Below are positions 30,512 through 40,342 of a DNA stretch of 64,000 nt, piece after piece; within the stretch, counting starts at the first letter, position 1; the number at the start of each line of letters is the position of its first letter. The notes under the pieces were generated by a model. The model was not told where the DNA came from. It was given only the letters and a program-made list of their open reading frames with translations, and did no database searches. The stretch is from Alphaproteobacteria bacterium (lineage in GTDB: Bacteria > Pseudomonadota > Alphaproteobacteria > Caulobacterales > Caulobacteraceae), in NCBI GenBank assembly GCA_018821435.1, contig JAHJME010000023.1, positions 1 through 64,000 on the forward strand. The letters are read 5' to 3'. The translations under genes and the position numbers were made by a program.

Positions 30512-31192
30512 ATGAAACTGGGCCCCGACATCACCCGCATCGCCGCCCTGCTGGGCGATCCGGCGCGGGCCAACATGCTGTCGGCGCTGATGGGCGGCCA
30601 GGCGCTGACCGCCGGCGAACTGGCCCGCGAGGCCGGAGTGACGCCGCAGACCGCGAGCGCCCACCTGGCCAAGCTGGAGGCCGGCGGCCTGCTGACCCGC
30701 CGCCACCAGGGCCGGCACAACTATTTCGCACTGGCCGGGCACGAGGTCGCCTCGGTGATGGAGCAACTGGCGTTGCTGGCCGGCCGCGCCGGGCACATGC
30801 GCACGCGGCCCGGACCGAAGGACCCGGCGCTGCGCAAGGCGCGGGTCTGCTACGACCACCTGGCGGGGGATGCCGGCGTGGCCATGTTGGACGCGCTGGT
30901 CGCCCAGGGCCGGATCGTGGACGCCGACGGCTCGCTGGTGCTGACGGACGGCGGCCGCGCGTTCGCCCGCGACTTCGGGGTCTGCCTGGACGACAGCGGG
31001 CGGCGGCCGCTCTGCAAGGCCTGCCTGGACTGGAGCGTGCGCCGCAGCCACCTGGCCGGGGTGATGGGGGCGGGATTGCTGGACCGGATCTACGCCCTGG
31101 GCTGGGCGCGGCGGCTGGACGGCACGCGAGTGGTGGCGTTCAACGCGCCAGGGCTGCGGTCGTTCGAGCAGACGTTCGGGCCGATGGGCTGA
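30512..31192 (+). CDS. ArsR-family transcriptional regulator
   Basis: 226 residues. N-terminal winged helix: IAALLGDPARANMLSALM, ALTAGELAREAGVTPQTASAHLAKLEAGGLL, then the wing TRRHQGRHNYFALAG. The C-terminal half contains a second region ending in LCKACLDWSVRRSHLAGVMGAGLLDRIYA, typical of the long ArsR subfamily. Cys residues in this part (VCLDD, CKACLDW) could bind metal or sense redox state. The start fits GGCGG just upstream. Confidence 0.88.
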   Translation: MKLGPDITRIAALLGDPARANMLSALMGGQALTAGELAREAGVTPQTASAHLAKLEAGGLLTRRHQGRHNYFALAGHEVASVMEQLALLAGRAGHMRTRPGPKDPALRKARVCYDHLAGDAGVAMLDALVAQGRIVDADGSLVLTDGGRAFARDFGVCLDDSGRRPLCKACLDWSVRRSHLAGVMGAGLLDRIYALGWARRLDGTRVVAFNAPGLRSFEQTFGPMG

Positions 31193-31355
31193 CAGCCCCT
31201 GTGGCGCCCGCGCCGCAGGTCGCAATTTCGCCCTCTTCAAGCGGAGCCATTGTGCCAGCGCCGACGTTACATCGCCGGCCCGAAGGCTCGCCGTCGGCGC
31301 GGTTCAGCGTCCCGATCGGTGTGTATGCTAAGCTTGTCGCGAACAGTGAGCCTTC

Positions 31356-33851
31356 ATGACTGCCGATAGCCTGTCCGAGCGGGAAACTCGACGCCTCGAT
31401 GCGCTTGCGGGCTTCGAGATTCTGGACACGCCCGTAGAGGCGGTGTTCGACGAGATCGCGCAGCTGGCGGCGGACATCTGCGGCGCGCCCATCGCGGTGG
31501 TCAATCTGATCGCCAGGGATCGGCAGTTCTTCAAGGCCGAGGTTGGCCTGGGCGTACGCGAGACGCCGCTGGAGACCTCGTTCTGCGCCCATGCGATTCT
31601 GGAGGATGACTTCCTTCTGGTACCCGACGCGACGAAGGACGCCCGGTTCGAGGGCAATCCGCTCGTCACCGCCGAGGGCGGCCTGCGCTTCTATGCCGGC
31701 GCGCTGCTGAAGACCGACGACGACCTGCCGATCGGCACGCTGTGCGTTCTCGACACCCAGCCGCGAACCCTGACGCCGCTCCAGGAGCGAACGCTCCGGG
31801 TCCTGGCCCACCAGGTGATGAGCCAGCTGAACCTGCGCCAGGCGCTGCGCCATCGGACCGAGGACGAGGCGCGCTATCGCGTCCTCTTCGACACCATGGA
31901 CGAAGGGTTCTGCATCATCGAGTTCTTCGATGGCCCGCACGGCCCGTTGAGCGACTACGTCCACGTCGAGGCCAACGCCGCCTATGCGCGCCACGCCGGC
32001 ATTCCGGACGTCGTTGGCCAGAAGCTGCGCGAGATGGTGGGCGACGAGGCGGACAGCTGGGTGGCGCGCTACGGCGGCGTGCTGCGGACGGGCGAGCCGA
32101 TCCGCTTCGAACAGGAGCTGGTGGCGACGGGCCGCCATCTGGCCCTGTCGGCCTTTCGCCTGGAGCCGCCCAGCCGCAAACAGGTGGCGGTGCTGTTCCA
32201 GGACGTCACGGCGCGACGGCGCGCCGAACAGGCGCTGGTGGAGCTGAACCAGACGCTTGAGGCCCGCGTGGTCGCGGCCGTGGCCGATCGCAACCTCCTG
32301 GCCGACATCGTCGAGGGCACGCACGCCTTCGTGCAGGTCGCCGACAAGAATTTCCGCCTGCTGGCGATCAACGGCGCGGCGGCGGCCGAGTTCGAACGGG
32401 TCTTCGGCGTCCGTCCCAAAGTCGGGGACAACCTGCTGGACCTGCTGGCCGACCAACCCGCCAACCAGGCGGCGGTGCGCGCGAGCTGGGGCCGGGCGCT
32501 GGCGGGCGAGAGCTTCGTCGAAGTGTCCGAATTCGGGGATCAGGAGCGGGACCGCCGGTTCTACGAACTGCGCTTCGACGTGCTGCGAGACGCGGACGGC
32601 CGCGACATCGGCGCCTACCAATTCGTCTACGACGTGACCGAGCGGCTCCAGGAGCAGACCCGACTGCGCGAGGCCGAGGAGGCGCTGCGGCAGGCGCAGA
32701 AGATGGAGGCCGTGGGCCAGCTCACCGGCGGCCTGGCGCACGACTTCAACAACCTGCTGGCCGGGGTGTCCGGCGCGTTCGAGATGATCGGCACGCGGCT
32801 GTCGCAGGGCCGGATGAACGACGTCGAGCGCTACCTCGGCGCCGGCCAGGGCGCCGCCCGGCGCGCCGCCGCCCTCACCCACCGCCTGCTCGCCTTCTCG
32901 CGGCGCCAGACCCTGTCGCCCAAGCCGCTGGTGGTGAACCGGCTGATGGCCGACCTGGCCGAGCTGGTCCGTCGCACGGTGGGTCCCTCGATCGAGGTCG
33001 AGACGATCGCCGCGGGCGGCCTGTGGCCCACGCTGGTGGACCCGAACCAACTCGAAAACGCCATCCTGAATCTCTGCATCAACGCCCGCGACGCGATGCC
33101 GGGCGCCGGCAAGATCACCATCGAAACGGGCAACAAGTGGCTGGATCGACGCTCCGCCGCCGAACGCGGGCTGGACGCCGGCCAGTATGTGACGATCTGC
33201 GTCAGCGACACCGGCACGGGTATCGAGAAGTCGATCCTGGACCGGGTGTTCGACCCGTTCTTCACCACCAAGCCCATGGGCGAGGGCACCGGCCTGGGCC
33301 TGTCGATGGTCTACGGCTTCGCGCGGCAATCGCACGGTCACGTCCGCATCTATTCCGAGGTCGGCCAGGGCACGATGGTGTGCATCTACCTCCCGCGCTT
33401 CTTCGGCGCCGAGGAAGCCGACGTGGGCGAAGACACGACCCTGCGGCCGGCGACCGCCGCCGCGGGCGAGACCGTGCTGATCATCGACGACGAGCCCACG
33501 ATCCGCATGCTGATCGTCGATGCCCTGGGCGAGCTGGGCTACGCCTGCGCCGAGGCGGAGGACGGTCCCGGCGGTCTGGCGATCCTGCAGTCCAGCAACC
33601 GCATCGACCTGCTCATCACCGACGTGGGACTGCCCGGCGGGCTGAACGGCCGCCAGGTCGCCGACGCTGCGCGGGTGCTGCGCCCCGACCTCAAGGTCCT
33701 GTTCATCACCGGCTACGCCGAGAACGCCGTGCTCAACCACGGCCATATCGAGCGCGGCATGGAGGTGATCACTAAGCCGTTCGCCATCAACGACCTGGCG
33801 ACACGGGTCGAACGCATCCTGCACCAAGGCTCCGGCCAGACCGGCAAATAG
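31356..33851 (+). CDS. Soluble hybrid histidine kinase (GAF-PAS-PAS-HisKA-HATPase-REC)
   Basis: 831 residues with no membrane segment. GAF about 10-150 ([20 protein letters not shown]), PAS about 172-290 ([18 protein letters not shown]), PAS about 315-430, then the H-box [15 protein letters not shown] with phospho-acceptor His462. The ATPase domain shows [21 protein letters not shown] and [13 protein letters not shown]. The C-terminal receiver has [13 protein letters not shown] and the acceptor Asp at about 756 in [20 protein letters not shown] kinases of this plan in alphaproteobacteria often sense light, redox or small ligands; no bilin Cys pattern was obvious. Partner regulator not in the window. 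Confidence 0.92.
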   Translation: MTADSLSERETRRLDALAGFEILDTPVEAVFDEIAQLAADICGAPIAVVNLIARDRQFFKAEVGLGVRETPLETSFCAHAILEDDFLLVPDATKDARFEGNPLVTAEGGLRFYAGALLKTDDDLPIGTLCVLDTQPRTLTPLQERTLRVLAHQVMSQLNLRQALRHRTEDEARYRVLFDTMDEGFCIIEFFDGPHGPLSDYVHVEANAAYARHAGIPDVVGQKLREMVGDEADSWVARYGGVLRTGEPIRFEQELVATGRHLALSAFRLEPPSRKQVAVLFQDVTARRRAEQALVELNQTLEARVVAAVADRNLLADIVEGTHAFVQVADKNFRLLAINGAAAAEFERVFGVRPKVGDNLLDLLADQPANQAAVRASWGRALAGESFVEVSEFGDQERDRRFYELRFDVLRDADGRDIGAYQFVYDVTERLQEQTRLREAEEALRQAQKMEAVGQLTGGLAHDFNNLLAGVSGAFEMIGTRLSQGRMNDVERYLGAGQGAARRAAALTHRLLAFSRRQTLSPKPLVVNRLMADLAELVRRTVGPSIEVETIAAGGLWPTLVDPNQLENAILNLCINARDAMPGAGKITIETGNKWLDRRSAAERGLDAGQYVTICVSDTGTGIEKSILDRVFDPFFTTKPMGEGTGLGLSMVYGFARQSHGHVRIYSEVGQGTMVCIYLPRFFGAEEADVGEDTTLRPATAAAGETVLIIDDEPTIRMLIVDALGELGYACAEAEDGPGGLAILQSSNRIDLLITDVGLPGGLNGRQVADAARVLRPDLKVLFITGYAENAVLNHGHIERGMEVITKPFAINDLATRVERILHQGSGQTGK

Positions 33852-33998
33852 GCCGGCCTGCTCAAGGCCTGACCACCCCTCGCCCGTTTGCGCGCAACCG
33901 CGGCAATTCAGGCGCCTGTCGCCCCGCCCCCTCTCCCCCTGACCCGCGCCGCCGGTAAGCCTGGGGGCAAGAACACTGGCGAGCGAGGGGTCGCGACC

Positions 33999-35591
33999 AT
34001 GGAAGCGGGACGGGGGATGCCGACGCGCAGGCAGATGCTGCACGCGATCGGACTGATGGGTGGCACGGCCGCGATCTATCAGATGATGACCACCTTCGGG
34101 CACGCCGCCGAGACGCGGTTCCCCGGGCCGCCGAACCTGTCGGGCGCGCGCAAGGGCTCGAGCGTGATCGTACTGGGCGCGGGCCTGGCCGGGATGCTGG
34201 CGGCCTATGAGCTGGAGAAGGCCGGCTACAAGGTGCAGATCCTCGAGTACCAGGGGCGGCCGGGCGGCCGGAACTGGTCGATCTATGGCGGCGACAAGAT
34301 CACCGAGATGGGCGGCGCGACCCAGAACGTCGGGTTCGCCAAGGGCAACTACCTGAACCCCGGGCCGTGGCGGATCCCGCACCACCACAAGACCCTGCTG
34401 CACTACTGCAAAGCGTTCGGCGTGGCGCTGGAGCCGTTCATCCAGTTCAACCACAACGCCTATGTCCACAACACCGACGCGTTCGGCGGCGCGCCGCAAC
34501 GCTACCGGATGCTGGCCGCCGACTTCGAGGGCGGGGTGGCCGAGCTGCTGGGCAAGGCGATCGACCAGAAGGCGCTGGACACCAAGCTGACGGGCGAGGA
34601 CGTCGACCGGCTGAAGGAAGCCCTGCGCTCCTGGGGCATGCTGGACCAGGACATGCGCTACACGAAAGGCCTGCGCAGCTCGAGCCACCGGGGCTTCGAC
34701 CTGCCCCCGGGCGGCGGCGTGAACGGCGCGCCGAAGCCGTCCGACCTGCTGCCCTTCGACGAGGTGGTGAAGTCGGGCATCGCCTCGAACATGGCGTTCT
34801 TCATGAACGACGAGTTCCAGACGACGATGTTCCAGCCCGTCGGCGGCATGGGCAAGATCGGCGAGGGCTTCGCCCGCCAGGTGGGCCGGCTGGTGACCTA
34901 CAACGCCAAGGTCACCAAGCTGATGCAGGACAAGACCGGCGTCTCGGTGAGCTACGCCGACACGGTCAAGGGCGGGGCGATGACGGCCAAGGCCGACTTC
35001 TGCGTCTGCACCATCCCGCTGACGGTGCTGAGCCAGATCGAGACCAACCTGTCGGAGAAGAAGCAGGCCGCGATCGCCGCGGTGCCGTACTCCAACTCGG
35101 TCAAGATCGGCCTGGAGATGCGCCGGCGGTTCTGGGAGGAAGACCAGGACATCTTCGGCGGCCACTCCTTCACCAACCAGGAGATCGGCCTGATCTCGTA
35201 CCCGAACAACAACTTCTTCCAGGACGGGCCGGCGGTGCTGCTGGGCGCGTTCGCCAGCGGGCCGGGGGGCTACCGGCTGGCGGGGATGACGCCGGAGCAG
35301 CGGATCGAGGCGGCGCTGGCGCAGGGCTCGGTCTTCCACCCGGAGCAGTACCGCAAGGAGTTCCTGAACGGCGCCTCGGTGTCGTGGAACCGCACGCCGT
35401 GGGTGATGGGGTGCTGCGCGCGGTGGAACGAGGACACGCGGCGCGAGCACTACCAGGAGCTGGTCGCGCTGGAGGACCGGATCGTGCTGGCGGGCGAGCA
35501 CGCGTCCTACGTCGGCTGCTGGATGGAGGGCTCGCTGCTGTCCTCGCTGGACGCCATCACCCGCCTGCACAAGCGCGCGCTGGAGGCCTGA
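33999..35591 (+). CDS. Exported flavin monoamine oxidase family protein
   Basis: 530 residues. A Tat-like signal (PTRRQMLHAIGLMGGTAA) precedes an amine-oxidase fold: FAD dinucleotide loop VIVLGAGLAGMLAAYELEKA, PGGRNWSI, substrate-side FQPVGGMGKIGEGFARQVG, and C-terminal FAD clamp VLAGEHASYVGCWMEGSLLS. Start at the ATG with GAGGGG 8 nt upstream. The cytochrome c gene begins 2 bp downstream, suggesting this flavoenzyme passes electrons to a cytochrome instead of O2, as the Tat-exported nicotine oxidoreductase NicA2 does. The amine or amino-acid substrate is unknown. Confidence 0.9.
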   Translation: MEAGRGMPTRRQMLHAIGLMGGTAAIYQMMTTFGHAAETRFPGPPNLSGARKGSSVIVLGAGLAGMLAAYELEKAGYKVQILEYQGRPGGRNWSIYGGDKITEMGGATQNVGFAKGNYLNPGPWRIPHHHKTLLHYCKAFGVALEPFIQFNHNAYVHNTDAFGGAPQRYRMLAADFEGGVAELLGKAIDQKALDTKLTGEDVDRLKEALRSWGMLDQDMRYTKGLRSSSHRGFDLPPGGGVNGAPKPSDLLPFDEVVKSGIASNMAFFMNDEFQTTMFQPVGGMGKIGEGFARQVGRLVTYNAKVTKLMQDKTGVSVSYADTVKGGAMTAKADFCVCTIPLTVLSQIETNLSEKKQAAIAAVPYSNSVKIGLEMRRRFWEEDQDIFGGHSFTNQEIGLISYPNNNFFQDGPAVLLGAFASGPGGYRLAGMTPEQRIEAALAQGSVFHPEQYRKEFLNGASVSWNRTPWVMGCCARWNEDTRREHYQELVALEDRIVLAGEHASYVGCWMEGSLLSSLDAITRLHKRALEA

Positions 35592-35593
35592 GC

Positions 35594-35995
35594 ATGACGT
35601 ATCGTTTCCTGAGCGCGCTGGCGCTGATCGCCGCGCTGGCGACGCCGGCGCTGGCCGATGAACCCGGGCCGGGCGGGTCGAAGCCGCCGGTGGCGAAGAC
35701 GGGCGAGGAGGTCTACCGGACCTATTGCCAGGCCTGCCACATGGCCGACGCCAAGGGCGCGACCGGGGCGGGCACGTTCCCCGCGCTGGCCAAGAACGAG
35801 CGGCTGGGGACGACGGCCTATGCGGCCTACATCGTCGCCAACGGCAAGGGCGGCATGCCGTGGTTCAAGGACATGCTGAGCAAGGACCAGGCCCAGGCGC
35901 TGCTGGGGTATCTGCGCACCCACTATGGCAACAACTACAAGGAGCCGGTGACGGCAGCCGACGTGGAGGCCTTCGGGCAGAAGCCGACCCGCTGA
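35594..35995 (+). CDS. Small periplasmic cytochrome c, likely electron acceptor of the amine oxidase
   Basis: 133 residues with a Sec signal ending near TPALADE. One heme site TYCQACHMADAKG, and a likely axial Met in GKGGMPWF. GGAGG lies 7 nt before the ATG inside the end of the oxidase gene, so the two genes are co-translated. The single-heme class I fold suits transfer from the flavin to the respiratory chain. Confidence 0.92.
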   Translation: MTYRFLSALALIAALATPALADEPGPGGSKPPVAKTGEEVYRTYCQACHMADAKGATGAGTFPALAKNERLGTTAYAAYIVANGKGGMPWFKDMLSKDQAQALLGYLRTHYGNNYKEPVTAADVEAFGQKPTR

Positions 35996-36009
35996 GGTTT
36001 CGTCCCTTC

Positions 36010-36040
36010 GGCGCGTGACAAGCGCGCCGGTCTCGTCTTT
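36010..36040 (+). terminator. Putative terminator after the amine oxidase/cytochrome c pair
   Basis: GGCGCG and CGCGCC form a 6-bp GC stem with a 7-nt loop, followed by a T-rich tract (CTCGTCTTTGTTT). It lies 15 bp after the cytochrome stop. A 10-bp inverted repeat CGTCCCTTCG / CGAAGGGACG (36001-36010 and 36090-36099) flanks the gap. Confidence 0.4.
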
Positions 36041-36109
36041 GTTTGGCGCGCCTGCCATTTCGCAGAGCCCAAAAAACAGACCGAGATTTCGAAGGGACGG
36101 ATTTCAAGC

Positions 36110-36517
36110 ATGCCCCCACGTATGTTGCCGGAGCCGACGCCGGAGACCCGCCATTTCTGGGACGGCTGCAAGGAAGGCGAGCTTCGCCTGCAGCGCTGCA
36201 CGTCCTGTTCGGACAGCTACTTCCCGCCGCGCCCGTTCTGCCCCAAGTGCGGCAGCCGCGACGTCGAGGTCTACAAGGCCAGCGGGACCGGCGTGCTGTG
36301 GTCCTACGTCATCAACATGCGGCCGCGCCCGGACATGGGGACCGAGCCCTATGCCATCGCGGTCGTGAAGCTGGCCGAGGGGCCGGTGATGATGACCAAC
36401 ATCGTGGATTGTCCGCAGACGCCGGAAGCGTTGCAGCTGGACATGCCGCTGAAGGTGTCGTTCGCCAAGCAGACCGACGACATCACCCTTCCGCTCTTTG
36501 CCCCGGCAGGTGCGTAA
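36110..36517 (+). CDS. DUF35 Zn-ribbon/OB-fold acyl-CoA-binding protein
   Basis: 135 residues. Zn ribbon LQRCTSCSDSYFPPRPFCPKCGS (CxxC and CxxC) followed by an OB-fold beginning at GTGVLWSYVINMR. DUF35 proteins bind acyl-CoA and partner thiolase-fold enzymes, for example ChsH2 with the Ltp2 retro-aldolase in steroid side-chain cleavage, or HMG-CoA synthase complexes in archaea. The stop overlaps the thiolase-like start (TAATG), so the pair is translationally coupled and probably forms a complex. Confidence 0.9.
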   Translation: MPPRMLPEPTPETRHFWDGCKEGELRLQRCTSCSDSYFPPRPFCPKCGSRDVEVYKASGTGVLWSYVINMRPRPDMGTEPYAIAVVKLAEGPVMMTNIVDCPQTPEALQLDMPLKVSFAKQTDDITLPLFAPAGA

Positions 36518-37680
36518 TGAGCTGGAACCGCAACTCCGTCGCCGTCGTCGGCGCCGCCGAGACCACCAAGATGGGCAAGATCCCGGACGTGTCCGTGATC
36601 GGCCTGCACGCCGATGCCGCCCTCAACGCCATGGCCGACGCGGGCCTGAAGCCGTCGGACATCGACGGCGTCGCCACCGCCGGGATCAGTCCGGTCGAGC
36701 TGGCGCACTACCTGGGCATCACCCCCACCTATGCCGACGGGACCCAGGTGGGCGGGTGCTCGTTCATGCTGCACGTCCGGCATGCGGCGGCGGCGATCAA
36801 CGCCGGGCTGGCCAACACCATCCTGATCACCCACGGCGAGAGCGGGCGCAGCCGCGTGGGCGCCGGCGGCTGGCCGCGCGCCCCGTCCAGCCTGACGGGC
36901 CAGTTCGAGATGCCCTATGGCGTGGCCGGGCCGCCGACGATGTTCACCCTGCCGGTGCTCCGCTACCTCAAGACCCACGGCCTGACGCCGGCGGACATGG
37001 CGCCGGTGGCGACCATCCAGCGCGAGTGGGCGGCGAAGAACCCGCGCGCCAGCTACAAGGACCCGCTGACCGTCGACGACGTGATGAACGCCGACATGAT
37101 CGCCTGGCCCTTCACCAAGCTGATGTGCTGCCTGGTCACCGACGGCGGCGGGGCGCTGATCCTGACGTCCGCCGAGCGGGCCAAGGACTTCCCGCAGAAG
37201 CCGGTCTACGTTCTGGGCGCGGGCGAGAGCGTCGAGACGCCGATGGTCAGCCAGATGGAGGACTTCACCTCGTCCAAGGCGTTCCGGGTGTCGGGCAAGA
37301 AGGCGTTCGAGACGGCCGGCATCAGCCACGCCGACGTCGACCACCTGATGATCTACGACGCCTTCGCCCACCTGCCGCTGTACGGCCTGGAGGACCTGGG
37401 CTTCTGCAAGCCGGGCGAGGCGGCGGGCTTCATCGCCGAGCGCAACACCGCGCCCCCTTCTGACGGCAAAAAGGGCGGGAAACTGCCGCTCAACACCAAC
37501 GGCGGCGGCCTCAGCTACATGCACTCCGGGATGTACGGCATGTACGCCCTGCAGGAGAGCGTGCGGCAGATGCGCGGCATCGCCCCGGCCCAGGTCGACG
37601 GCGCCAAGATCAGCGTCTGCCACGGCGTGGGCGGCATGTTCGGGGCCTCGGGTACGATCGTGTTCTCGAACGAAGCCTGA
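36517..37680 (+). CDS. Thiolase-fold lipid-transfer-type protein (possible Ltp-like aldolase or SCPx thiolase)
   Basis: 387 residues. The thiolase fold is seen in VAVVGAAETTKMG, QVGGCSFMLHVRHAAAAINAG, the helix MIYDAFAHLPLYGLEDLGFC, LPLNTNGGGLSYMHSGMYG and the closing ISVCHGVGGMFGASGTIVFS. The first motif has a Cys but in GGCSFMLH rather than a clear C-x-S-G nucleophile site, and the last has C-H-G rather than C-G-G. With a DUF35 partner this resembles Ltp-type proteins, some of which are CoA-dependent aldolases, more than degradative thiolases. Function inferred from the pairing; substrate unknown. Confidence 0.85.
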   Translation: MSWNRNSVAVVGAAETTKMGKIPDVSVIGLHADAALNAMADAGLKPSDIDGVATAGISPVELAHYLGITPTYADGTQVGGCSFMLHVRHAAAAINAGLANTILITHGESGRSRVGAGGWPRAPSSLTGQFEMPYGVAGPPTMFTLPVLRYLKTHGLTPADMAPVATIQREWAAKNPRASYKDPLTVDDVMNADMIAWPFTKLMCCLVTDGGGALILTSAERAKDFPQKPVYVLGAGESVETPMVSQMEDFTSSKAFRVSGKKAFETAGISHADVDHLMIYDAFAHLPLYGLEDLGFCKPGEAAGFIAERNTAPPSDGKKGGKLPLNTNGGGLSYMHSGMYGMYALQESVRQMRGIAPAQVDGAKISVCHGVGGMFGASGTIVFSNEA

Positions 37681-37688
37681 TGAACGCA

Positions 37689-37711
37689 CCCCTCCCCCTT
37701 GCGGGGAGGGG
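37689..37711. terminator. GC-rich hairpin after the DUF35/thiolase-like pair
   Basis: CCCCTCCCC and GGGGAGGGG form a perfect 9-bp stem around a 5-nt CTTGC loop, 9 bp after the stop codon and followed by GCTTTGAGG. A likely terminator, though the T-run is short. Confidence 0.55.
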
Positions 37712-37746
37712 GCTTTGAGGTGTGGCCCCGCCGCATCGCATTCGAG

Positions 37747-37776
37747 CTGACATTCGGCTGTCGTGTAATCGATAAC
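37747..37776 (+). promoter_or_regulatory. Possible promoter of the TonB receptor gene
   Basis: CTGACA and GATAAC with an 18-bp spacer, 49 bp before the chosen start codon, within the only AT-richer stretch of this gap. Weak match to sigma-70-type boxes. Confidence 0.25.
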
Positions 37777-37824
37777 ATCGCGGCTTATGGGCGGCCCCCA
37801 GTACTCAAGATGGGGCCCCCGACC

Positions 37825-40332
37825 ATGAAGACCGCACTGTTCGCCGCCGCCGCGGCCTCCGTCCTGGCGTTCGCGCTGCCGGCCTTCGCCGCCGAAGCCG
37901 ATGACGCGAGCACCGTCGACGAGCTGGTGGTCACCGGCCGCGCCGGCGTCGAGGCGCAGCGCAAGGTCGAGGCCTCCTACGCCGTGACCGCGATCAACGA
38001 AGAGAAGCTGCGCATGCAGGCGCCGGTCAGCGTGGCCGAGGTGCTGAAGAACGTGCCCGGCTTCTGGGTCGAGGCCTCGGGCGGCGTGGGCGGCGCCAAC
38101 ATCCGCGCGCGCGGCATTCCGATCGAAGGCTACGCGGCGGTCGGCCTGCAGGAAGACGGCCTGCCGATCCAACACGACGGCGGCCTTGGCTTCCTCAACA
38201 GCGACTTCTCGTTCCGCATGGACGAGACCATCAGCCGGGTGGAAGTGGTGCGCGGCGGTCCGTCGTCGATCTTCGCCTCCTACGCCCCGGCGGGCGTGGT
38301 CAACTTCATCAGCCGCAAGGGCTCCGACACCTTCGAGGGCGTGGCCAAGGTGGAGGTCGGCGACTACGGCCTCTATCGCGGCGATGCCTGGGTCGGCGGA
38401 CCGATCGCCGGCTTCCGCGCGGGCGTCGGCGGCTTCTACCGCCAGGACGACGGCGTGCGCGATCCGGGCTGGACGGCCAATAAGGGCGGACAGATCCGCG
38501 CCTCGATCGGCCGCGACTTCGAGGCCGGCGGCTTCGACTTCGACGTCAAGCACGTGGCCGACAAGTCGATCTTCTACCTGGGCGTTCCTTTGACCAACAA
38601 CGCCAGCGGCGATCCGACCAGCCTGCCGGGCTTCAACGCCAACTACGGCACTCTGGCCGGGCCCGACACCGCCCACCTGGTCCAGCGGACGAACCGCGGC
38701 GACAAGCCGTTCGACCAGACCCGCGGCTCGGACGTCGACATCACCCAGTACACGCTGAAGGCCCATGTGGACTTCGCCGGCTGGACCCTGTCGAACGGCT
38801 TCCGTTACCACGACACCGACTTCACCCGCGCGGCCCTGTTCCCGAACTCGCCCGTAGCGGGGACCGCCCGGATCACCCAGGACCTGTCGCGCGGCGCGGC
38901 GCTGGGCGTCGTCTCGGGCCGCCTCACCTACCTGGACGGTACGGCCTTCACGCCGGCGGCGAACGGCAACGGCCTGGTGATGGACGCCTTCATCCGCCAG
39001 CAGGACATCACGCTGAAGGAATGGATCGACGACGTCCGCCTGCAGCGGAAGTTCGACATCGGCGGCCAGACCCACGATTTCACCGCCGGCTTCTACTTCG
39101 CCAAGGCCGAGGAGACCTTCAAGCAGCAGGGCTCGGCCGTGCTGATCGACATCCGCGACAACGCCCGGCTGCTGAACCTGCAGGGCCTAAACGCCGCCGG
39201 CGCCGTGGTCGCCAACTTCACCGAGAACGGCTTCTCGCGGTACGGCACCCAGTTCAACAACGCCGAGGGCAATTCGAAGAGCTACGCCTTCTACGTCGCC
39301 GACGAGTGGCAGGTCACCGAACAGCTGCGCATCGACCTGGGCGCGCGCTGGGAGAAGATCGACCTGACGGGCCGCAACGAGCGCAGCGCCACGATCAACC
39401 TGGGCCAGACCCCCAGCTTCGCCGACGACCAGGCGATCAGCGGTACGGGCGTGTTCGACGCCCTGGACCGGAGCTTCGACGGCTGGTCCGGCACGGTGGC
39501 GGTGAACTACCAGTTCCAGCCGGATGTCGGCGCCTACGCCCGCTACACCCGCGCGTTCCGCCTGCCGTCGCTGGGCGACTTCATCACCAACCCGACCAAC
39601 ACGGCGCCGCGCACCCAGAAGTTCGACCTGGCCGAGGCGGGCATCAAGATCCAGAAAGAGAAGATCAGCGCCTACCTGACCGGCTTCTATTCGAAGTTCG
39701 ACAGCCAGAGCTTCTCCGAGACCCGCTACGACCAGCCGACCAATTCGTACGTCTCGACCACCCAGTTCGGCGCCAGCCGCGCGTTCGGCTTCGAGTTGGA
39801 GACGACGTTCCGGCCGGTGGAGATGTTCGACCTGCAGTTCGCCGCCACGGTGCAGAACTCCGAGGTGAAGAACCTGATCTTCAACCAGTCGGTGGCCAAG
39901 GTCGCCGGCGCCTGCCCGCTGCCCAGCGACACCAACACGGCCGGCACCAACTGCCTGCGCCTGTTCAACTTCGACGGTCACCAGCAGGTGCGCACGCCCA
40001 AGGTCAGCCTGCGGGCCACGCCGGGGATCAACCTGCTGGACGGCCGCCTGCGCGCGGAAGCCGACCTGCAGTACTTCGGCAAGCGGTTCTCCGACCTCGC
40101 GAACCTGACGGTGATCCCGGACTATTTCCTGCTGAACGCCCAGGTGCGGTTCAACGTCACCGACAACGTCACGCTCTATGGCTACGCTACCAACCTGACC
40201 AACGAGATCGGCCTGACCGAGGGCAACCCCCGCGCTGGCCAGTTCATCTCCAGCGAGGCGGGGTCGCAGTTCTACCTGGGCCGGCCGGAGCTGGGCCGGA
40301 CGTTCCGCGCGGCCGTGCTATATCGCTTCTGA
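37825..40332 (+). CDS. TonB-dependent outer-membrane receptor
   Basis: 835 residues. Signal peptide to about residue 23 (AFALPAFA-A), then a TonB box STVDELVVTG, a plug domain with VSVAEVLKNVPGFWVEASGG, RGIPIEGY and VEVVRGGPSSIFASYAPAGVVNFISR, then a 22-strand-type barrel ending LGRTFRAAVLYRF with the terminal Phe expected of outer-membrane proteins. A pair of Cys (CPLPSDTNTAGTNC) in a late extracellular loop may form a disulfide. Start taken at ATG 37825; ATG 37810 is in frame but only adds five residues. Ligand unknown; siderophore and oligosaccharide receptors share this plan. Next to a CehA-like hydrolase. Confidence 0.93.
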   Translation: MKTALFAAAAASVLAFALPAFAAEADDASTVDELVVTGRAGVEAQRKVEASYAVTAINEEKLRMQAPVSVAEVLKNVPGFWVEASGGVGGANIRARGIPIEGYAAVGLQEDGLPIQHDGGLGFLNSDFSFRMDETISRVEVVRGGPSSIFASYAPAGVVNFISRKGSDTFEGVAKVEVGDYGLYRGDAWVGGPIAGFRAGVGGFYRQDDGVRDPGWTANKGGQIRASIGRDFEAGGFDFDVKHVADKSIFYLGVPLTNNASGDPTSLPGFNANYGTLAGPDTAHLVQRTNRGDKPFDQTRGSDVDITQYTLKAHVDFAGWTLSNGFRYHDTDFTRAALFPNSPVAGTARITQDLSRGAALGVVSGRLTYLDGTAFTPAANGNGLVMDAFIRQQDITLKEWIDDVRLQRKFDIGGQTHDFTAGFYFAKAEETFKQQGSAVLIDIRDNARLLNLQGLNAAGAVVANFTENGFSRYGTQFNNAEGNSKSYAFYVADEWQVTEQLRIDLGARWEKIDLTGRNERSATINLGQTPSFADDQAISGTGVFDALDRSFDGWSGTVAVNYQFQPDVGAYARYTRAFRLPSLGDFITNPTNTAPRTQKFDLAEAGIKIQKEKISAYLTGFYSKFDSQSFSETRYDQPTNSYVSTTQFGASRAFGFELETTFRPVEMFDLQFAATVQNSEVKNLIFNQSVAKVAGACPLPSDTNTAGTNCLRLFNFDGHQQVRTPKVSLRATPGINLLDGRLRAEADLQYFGKRFSDLANLTVIPDYFLLNAQVRFNVTDNVTLYGYATNLTNEIGLTEGNPRAGQFISSEAGSQFYLGRPELGRTFRAAVLYRF

Positions 40333-40342
40333 CGACTTGAGC

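Noticed and set aside
31140-35570. Very long minus-strand open frame (about 1,470 codons) across the hybrid kinase and amine oxidase.
   Set aside because: It is an antisense frame kept open by high GC; its translation is Arg/Gly/Leu-rich with no family motif, while the plus-strand genes have full domain signatures.
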